This document shows positions 60,278 through 64,000 of a stretch of 64,000 bases of DNA, in pieces. How positions within the stretch are numbered: position 1 is the stretch's first letter; each line of letters starts with the position of its first letter. The stretch is from Shouchella tritolerans. Lineage in GTDB: Bacteria > Bacillota > Bacilli > Bacillales > Bacillaceae_D. The notes below the pieces were generated by a model. That model was given only the letters and a program-made list of their open reading frames with translations. It did not search any database and was not told the origin of the DNA. The DNA lies in assembly GCF_025770735.1 (NCBI RefSeq), contig NZ_JAODPB010000003.1:682001-746000 (forward strand), given 5' to 3'. The position numbers were made by a program, and so were the translations under genes.

Positions 60278-60709
60278 ATGGATATCCAATCCTGTGTGGA
60301 AGTAAAAAATGAATGGGGGATCGTCGCTGCTAGGCAGGCAGGGCGCGACCTTTCACGCCAAATAGGCTTTGGCAGTGTAGATCAAGCTCGGATCACGACA
60401 GCCATTTCTGAACTTGCAAGAAACATTTATTTATATGCGAAACGGGGAGAAATTCGCCTTGAATTGGTGGAAAAGCCCTCCAAGCTCGAGGTAATCAAAG
60501 GCATTCGTGTGATTGCTAAAGATGACGGCCCTGGCATTCAAGATATACGGCAAGTGATGGTAGACGGATTTACTACCTCCAGCGGCCTAGGGGCAGGTTT
60601 GCCTGGCGTGAAAAGGCTTATGGATGAATTTACAATTGATTCAGAAATAGGCGTAGGAACAACGATCACGGCAACAAAATGGGCCCAAGTGAGGGGGCAT
60701 GTGAGATAG
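60278..60709 (+). CDS. rsbT: RsbT serine kinase
   Basis: A 143-residue GHKL-type kinase (133 in B. subtilis; the extra residues lie at the C-terminus and in LVEKPSKLEVIKGI). N-box ISELARNIYLYA, G1 DDGPGIQD and the GLGAGLPGVKRLMDEF lid are intact. It phosphorylates RsbR and RsbS, then leaves to activate RsbU. Starts 2 bp after rsbS behind GGAGGG. Confidence 0.95.
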   Translation: MDIQSCVEVKNEWGIVAARQAGRDLSRQIGFGSVDQARITTAISELARNIYLYAKRGEIRLELVEKPSKLEVIKGIRVIAKDDGPGIQDIRQVMVDGFTTSSGLGAGLPGVKRLMDEFTIDSEIGVGTTITATKWAQVRGHVR

Positions 60710-61726
60710 ATGTCTGTTGTAGACTATAAATTACAGCTTTCTTATAAGCGCATCTTGAAAGACTTTTTGGAACACAAATCTGAACAAAGTCTCTACGAGG
60801 CGCAAAAAGTGAGCAAGTTTTTGTTGGAGCAAAAAATTTCGCCTGAAGAATTTGTCAGCATCCATTTTAAGGTGTTGACAGAAATGCTCCCGCAAATGGA
60901 CGAGCAAGTTCAAGATTCATTTGTTCTCCTATTGGAAGTCATGATGGGGTACGGGCTCGCTTATCAAGAACATCAAATTTTGAGAAACCGACAGCAAGAA
61001 CTTGAGTCAGAAATTGACGTCGCAGCCAATATGCAGCAGACCCTTCTCCCGCAAGAAAAGCCAAAAACGGATTTTCTCGATGTCGGTGTTGTTTGCGAAC
61101 CAGCAAAGAAAATGAGCGGCGATTATTACCATTATGTGCACGAGGATGACAAAGGGCTGGGCATGGCAATTGCCGATATCATTGGCAAAGGCGTGCCAGC
61201 GGCTCTTTGCATGTCTATGATCAAATATGCGATGGACAGTTTGCCATCAGAACAGCAACTCCAACCTTCGCTTTTACTTGAAAATTTAAACCGTGTTGTT
61301 GCCCAAAACGTCGGAGACAGCATGTTTATTACGATGATGTACGGGTATTATAACAGAACGACGGGTGATTTCCACTACTCAGGTGCGGGACACGAGCCAG
61401 GCTTTTTTTACAGCGTGGCGAACGACGCATTTGAAGAATTGCATGCCAAAGGGCTCGTATTAGGCGTGTCTCGGCAAACAAAATATAAAGAATATACACG
61501 CCACTTGGATGTAGGTGATTTTATTGTGCTCTTGTCCGACGGCGTAACAGAATGCCGCATTGGCGACGAATTTATTGAGCGGGAAGAGATAACGAAATTA
61601 ATTCGTAAATACATGCATTTATCCGCACAAGAAACCGTGAACCGCGTTTATGAGGAACTTGTAAAAATCCAAGATTTTGTATTACGTGATGATTTTACGC
61701 TTATTCTTTTGCGGAGAACAGTTTAA
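60710..61726 (+). CDS. rsbU: RsbU PP2C-type phosphatase
   Basis: A 338-residue phosphatase. The N-terminal ~85 residues are the helical RsbT-binding domain, and the C-terminal SpoIIE/PP2C domain (about 120-338) has KMSGDYYHYV and MAIADIIGKGVPAALCMS with the metal-binding Asp residues and LLSDGVTECR. Activated by RsbT, it dephosphorylates RsbV-P in energy-independent stress. It starts directly after rsbT. The SigB-type -35 box overlaps its stop codon. Confidence 0.95.
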   Translation: MSVVDYKLQLSYKRILKDFLEHKSEQSLYEAQKVSKFLLEQKISPEEFVSIHFKVLTEMLPQMDEQVQDSFVLLLEVMMGYGLAYQEHQILRNRQQELESEIDVAANMQQTLLPQEKPKTDFLDVGVVCEPAKKMSGDYYHYVHEDDKGLGMAIADIIGKGVPAALCMSMIKYAMDSLPSEQQLQPSLLLENLNRVVAQNVGDSMFITMMYGYYNRTTGDFHYSGAGHEPGFFYSVANDAFEELHAKGLVLGVSRQTKYKEYTRHLDVGDFIVLLSDGVTECRIGDEFIEREEITKLIRKYMHLSAQETVNRVYEELVKIQDFVLRDDFTLILLRRTV

Positions 61727-61746
61727 AAATATGATTGGCCGGGTAT
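61721..61746 (+). promoter_or_regulatory. SigB-type promoter of rsbV-rsbW-sigB-rsbX
   Basis: GTTTAA (61721-61726), a 14-bp spacer, GGGTAT (61741-61746). This is the SigB consensus at the position of the autoregulatory promoter in B. subtilis. It predicts positive feedback of SigB on its own genes. Confidence 0.88.
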
Positions 61747-61790
61747 GAAAGAGAAATGGAACTTAATTGCTTGAGGAGGACGGTTTACAT

Positions 61791-62120
61791 ATGAACCTTA
61801 CAATACGATCAGAACAAACAGACAACGCCCATCATATTTACCTTGCTGGCGAGATTGATGCTTATACAGCTCCTCAACTACGTGAATCTCTCATCCCTCT
61901 AGCAAAGGAAAAAGGTATTGAGTTGACGATTCATTTTAATGAGGTGGAATATATTGACAGTACTGGACTTGGTGTTTTTGTTGGCGTGTTGAAAACAACC
62001 GATGCAAATGGCGGCAACTTAAAGCTTTGTGGCATGTCCAGTCGAGTTAGGCGGCTTTTTTCGATAACGGGACTCGATGAAGTGATTACGATTGAAGAAG
62101 TGAAGGAGGGGCAGAGTTAA
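61791..62120 (+). CDS. rsbV: RsbV anti-sigma-factor antagonist
   Basis: A 109-residue STAS protein. VEYIDSTGLGVFVGVLKT holds the conserved Ser that RsbW phosphorylates. Unphosphorylated RsbV binds RsbW and frees SigB. ATG at 61791 follows TGAGGAGGACGG; the longer frame from 61767 runs through that site. Its stop overlaps the start of rsbW by 1 bp. Confidence 0.95.
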   Translation: MNLTIRSEQTDNAHHIYLAGEIDAYTAPQLRESLIPLAKEKGIELTIHFNEVEYIDSTGLGVFVGVLKTTDANGGNLKLCGMSSRVRRLFSITGLDEVITIEEVKEGQS

Positions 62121-62602
62121 TGGAACAACATGACCGTATCCACGTGGAGCTCCCTGCCAAGCCCGAATACGTAAGTATTGCACGCTTAACGGTTTCTGGC
62201 GTCGCGAACCGTCTTGGTTTTGCTTACGACGACATTGAGGATATTAAGATCGCCGTTGCCGAGGCATGTACGAATGTCGTAGAGCACGCCTATTCCGAAG
62301 GTGGATCGATTTATTTAGCTTGTTATATTTATGACGATCGAATTCAAGTAGTCGTTGCTGATCAAGGCAAGAGTTTTGACATTCAAGATGTGGAAAGTCG
62401 ACTAGGCCCAGTAGATGGGCAAAAGCCAGTTGGAGATTTGAAGGAAGGAGGGCTTGGTTTATTCCTCATCAGCAGTTTAATGGATAAAGTTGAAATTAAT
62501 GAAGATAACGGCGTGATGCTCGTCATGACAAAGTATCTTTACGAGAGTGGGGTGGAGGAAAGTGTCGACGGAATCTCTTCCTTACAGTCAGAACAAGGAT
62601 GA
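62120..62602 (+). CDS. rsbW: RsbW anti-sigma-B factor / serine kinase
   Basis: A 160-residue GHKL kinase. N-box IAVAEACTNVVEHAYSE, VVADQGKSFD and LKEGGLGLFLISSLMDKVE are the ATP-binding motifs. It binds and blocks SigB and phosphorylates RsbV. It overlaps sigB by about 41 bp. Confidence 0.95.
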   Translation: MEQHDRIHVELPAKPEYVSIARLTVSGVANRLGFAYDDIEDIKIAVAEACTNVVEHAYSEGGSIYLACYIYDDRIQVVVADQGKSFDIQDVESRLGPVDGQKPVGDLKEGGLGLFLISSLMDKVEINEDNGVMLVMTKYLYESGVEESVDGISSLQSEQG

Positions 62603-63347
62603 TATCTATCTTTGGATCGAAGAATACCAAAAAACTGGAAGTGAAGAAGCCCAAATCAAATTGGTAAACCATTTTGAAGCGCTTGTCCGCTCCCTTTCAA
62701 GGAAGTTTTCAAAAGGGCGGGAATACGATGAAGACTTGTATCAAGTCGGCATGGTTGGCCTGCTCGCCGCAATGAAACGTTATAACGAAGACTATGGCAG
62801 AAGCTTTGAATCGTTCGCTGTTCCTACAGTGGTAGGAGAGATTAAACGGTTTATCCGCGACAAAACATGGAGTGTCCATGTGCCGCGCCGCATTAAAGAA
62901 CTAGGCCCAAAAATTAAGAAAGCAGCGGATACATTAACCATTGAGTTGCAACGTTCCCCCTATGTTCATGAAATTGCCGAGTACCTTCAAGTTACAGAGG
63001 AAGAGGTGCTTGAGACAATGGAAATGAGCAAAAGTTACCAAGCACTATCCGTCAATCGTCCTCTTGAGGCAGACCAAGAAGGCGGAGAAGTGACGCTTCT
63101 TGATCTTGTTGGAAATGAAGAGGATGGCTATGAGCAAGCTGACCAAAAGTTATTGCTTGAAAAAGCGTTCGAAGTGCTAAACGAACGGGAAAAGGACATT
63201 CTTCAATGCACCTATTATGAGAATTTAAGCCAAAAAGAGACAGGCGAAAAATTGGGCATTTCACAAATGCATGTATCCCGTTTGCAGCGCCGTGCACTTC
63301 AAAAACTGCGCGACTCCATCCGTGTGGAGCCTACGGAGATTTTCTGA
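62562..63347 (+). CDS. sigB: RNA polymerase sigma-B factor
   Basis: A 261-residue SigB/F/G-group sigma factor with all regions: 2 (DLYQVGMVGLLAAMKRYNEDYGRSFESFAVPTVVGEIKRFIRD), 3 (WSVHVPRRIKELGPKIKKA) and 4 (NLSQKETGEKLGISQMHVSRLQRRALQKLRD). It directs the general stress regulon. GTG at 62562 with GGTGGAGGAA upstream gives MSTESLPYSQ; the frame from 62547 is less likely. It overlaps rsbW, as in B. subtilis. Confidence 0.96.
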   Translation: MSTESLPYSQNKDDIYLWIEEYQKTGSEEAQIKLVNHFEALVRSLSRKFSKGREYDEDLYQVGMVGLLAAMKRYNEDYGRSFESFAVPTVVGEIKRFIRDKTWSVHVPRRIKELGPKIKKAADTLTIELQRSPYVHEIAEYLQVTEEEVLETMEMSKSYQALSVNRPLEADQEGGEVTLLDLVGNEEDGYEQADQKLLLEKAFEVLNEREKDILQCTYYENLSQKETGEKLGISQMHVSRLQRRALQKLRDSIRVEPTEIF

Positions 63348-63348
63348 A

Positions 63349-63975
63349 ATGCTTACGTATTTTAAAGACCACTATACGGATATTGCGACTGTCCAGCAAA
63401 TCAAACCAGGCAATGCCGTTTGCGGCGACGGGCATATGGTGATTCAAAAAGGCACATACACAGTATGTGCCGTTGTCGATGGTTTAGGGAGCGGCCAAGG
63501 GGCTTACCATTCTACTATAACTGCACTAGAAGCGGTACAAACGTATCATGCTGAATCGGTCGATGTGATTCTTGAACATTGCAATAGGGCTTTAATCCAC
63601 CAACGGGGCGCTGTTATTACAGTCGTTAAAATTGATTACGAAAGCAACATCCTCCATTATGCAAACTTCGGAAACATTGGCTTTGTCTTGTTCCATCCTG
63701 ACGGCTCGTTTATTCAGCCAATGCCGGCGCGGGGTTATTTGTGTGGCCGCAAAAGCCAAATCAAAAGCGACAAGTTTTTATATTCTCCTGGTAGCGCCTT
63801 TATGATCTATACAGATGGCGTCGACCGGCTTCCGCCAAAACAAGCGTTAATTGACCAGAGTGGCTTATACAACGTAAGTGAGAACGTGGTGGCAGCCAAA
63901 CGGTTTAATCAAAAAGATGACGCGACGTTAATGGTCGGCAAATTTAGAGTGCCTGCTCCGGTACATAGGGGATAG
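63349..63975 (+). CDS. rsbX: RsbX PP2C-type phosphatase
   Basis: A 208-residue phosphatase with AVCGDGHMVI, AVVDGLGSGQGAYHST and FMIYTDGVDRL motifs of the RsbX/SpoIIE type. It dephosphorylates RsbS and RsbR to reset the stressosome. ATG at 63349 lies 1 bp after the sigB stop. Last gene of the operon; the 25 bp left in the window show no terminator. Confidence 0.94.
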   Translation: MLTYFKDHYTDIATVQQIKPGNAVCGDGHMVIQKGTYTVCAVVDGLGSGQGAYHSTITALEAVQTYHAESVDVILEHCNRALIHQRGAVITVVKIDYESNILHYANFGNIGFVLFHPDGSFIQPMPARGYLCGRKSQIKSDKFLYSPGSAFMIYTDGVDRLPPKQALIDQSGLYNVSENVVAAKRFNQKDDATLMVGKFRVPAPVHRG

Positions 63976-64000
63976 GGCGATAAGCGAAAAGAAACACCTT

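Overview
The window is a stretch of low-to-moderate GC Bacillaceae chromosome. The best fit is an alkaliphile of the Shouchella (formerly Bacillus/Alkalihalobacillus) clausii group. The strongest clue is an alkaline subtilisin at 16372-17514 whose mature part matches, from memory, the savinase / M-protease type with only a few substitutions. A complete Mrp Na+/H+ antiporter operon and the gene order acpS-ydcC-alr-ndoAI-ndoA-rsbRA...rsbX agree with this. Many genes start with TTG or GTG behind strong Shine-Dalgarno sequences. No rRNA, tRNA, CRISPR array, phage or transposase gene was seen.

Layout. 1-5450: a cut-off CdaR-type regulator with a DUF3900 gene, a lipoprotein/cyclophilin pair, an MDR dehydrogenase and a PHP-domain histidinol-phosphatase. 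5451-9545: a Vpr-like secreted protease, then sipW and a TasA/camelysin gene. 9546-13371: tag, tenA under a TPP riboswitch, an orphan PTS-IIC-like membrane protein, and a TerC-family gene under a yybP-ykoY (Mn2+) riboswitch. 13507-19696: an epoxide-hydrolase-like enzyme, hflX behind a leader containing a 12-codon ORF, the alkaline subtilisin, an RRNPP (NprR-like) regulator and a CwlK-like peptidase. 19829-26788: amino-acid permease, sulfurtransferase, adeR-ald, a lactonase and rarD. 27044-35304: a dppABCDE-ykfA-ykfC-ykfD operon for uptake and breakdown of murein peptides, without ykfB. 35367-37259: an HxlR/nitroreductase pair and a KdpD-like universal stress protein. 37884-43711: mrpABCDEFG. 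43926-49859: a PRC-barrel protein, a three-gene sugar epimerase/oxidoreductase operon with a cre site, a YcaQ-type gene and a DUF624 gene. 49953-54971: small hypothetical, VanY-type peptidase, LTA synthase, YitT and rhomboid genes. 55095-63975: acpS, ydcC, alr, the EndoAI/EndoA toxin-antitoxin pair and the whole SigB stress module, with an internal SigB-type promoter before rsbV.

Themes. The region combines alkaline-pH physiology (Mrp, alkaline protease), cell-wall peptide turnover (dpp/ykf, two M15 peptidases, LTA synthase, alr) and general stress control (rsb-sigB, EndoA, a UspA-like protein).

The most unusual items are: (1) an antitoxin gene (58243-58434) that has lost the N-terminal half of its ribbon-helix-helix domain while its toxin is intact; (2) a three-copy intergenic element of about 125-140 bp with terminal inverted repeats, placed beside terminators, one copy flanked by a perfect 26-bp duplication of a terminator hairpin; (3) a translated-looking leader peptide with alternative hairpins in front of hflX; (4) a structured, terminator-tailed element between ndoA and rsbRA.
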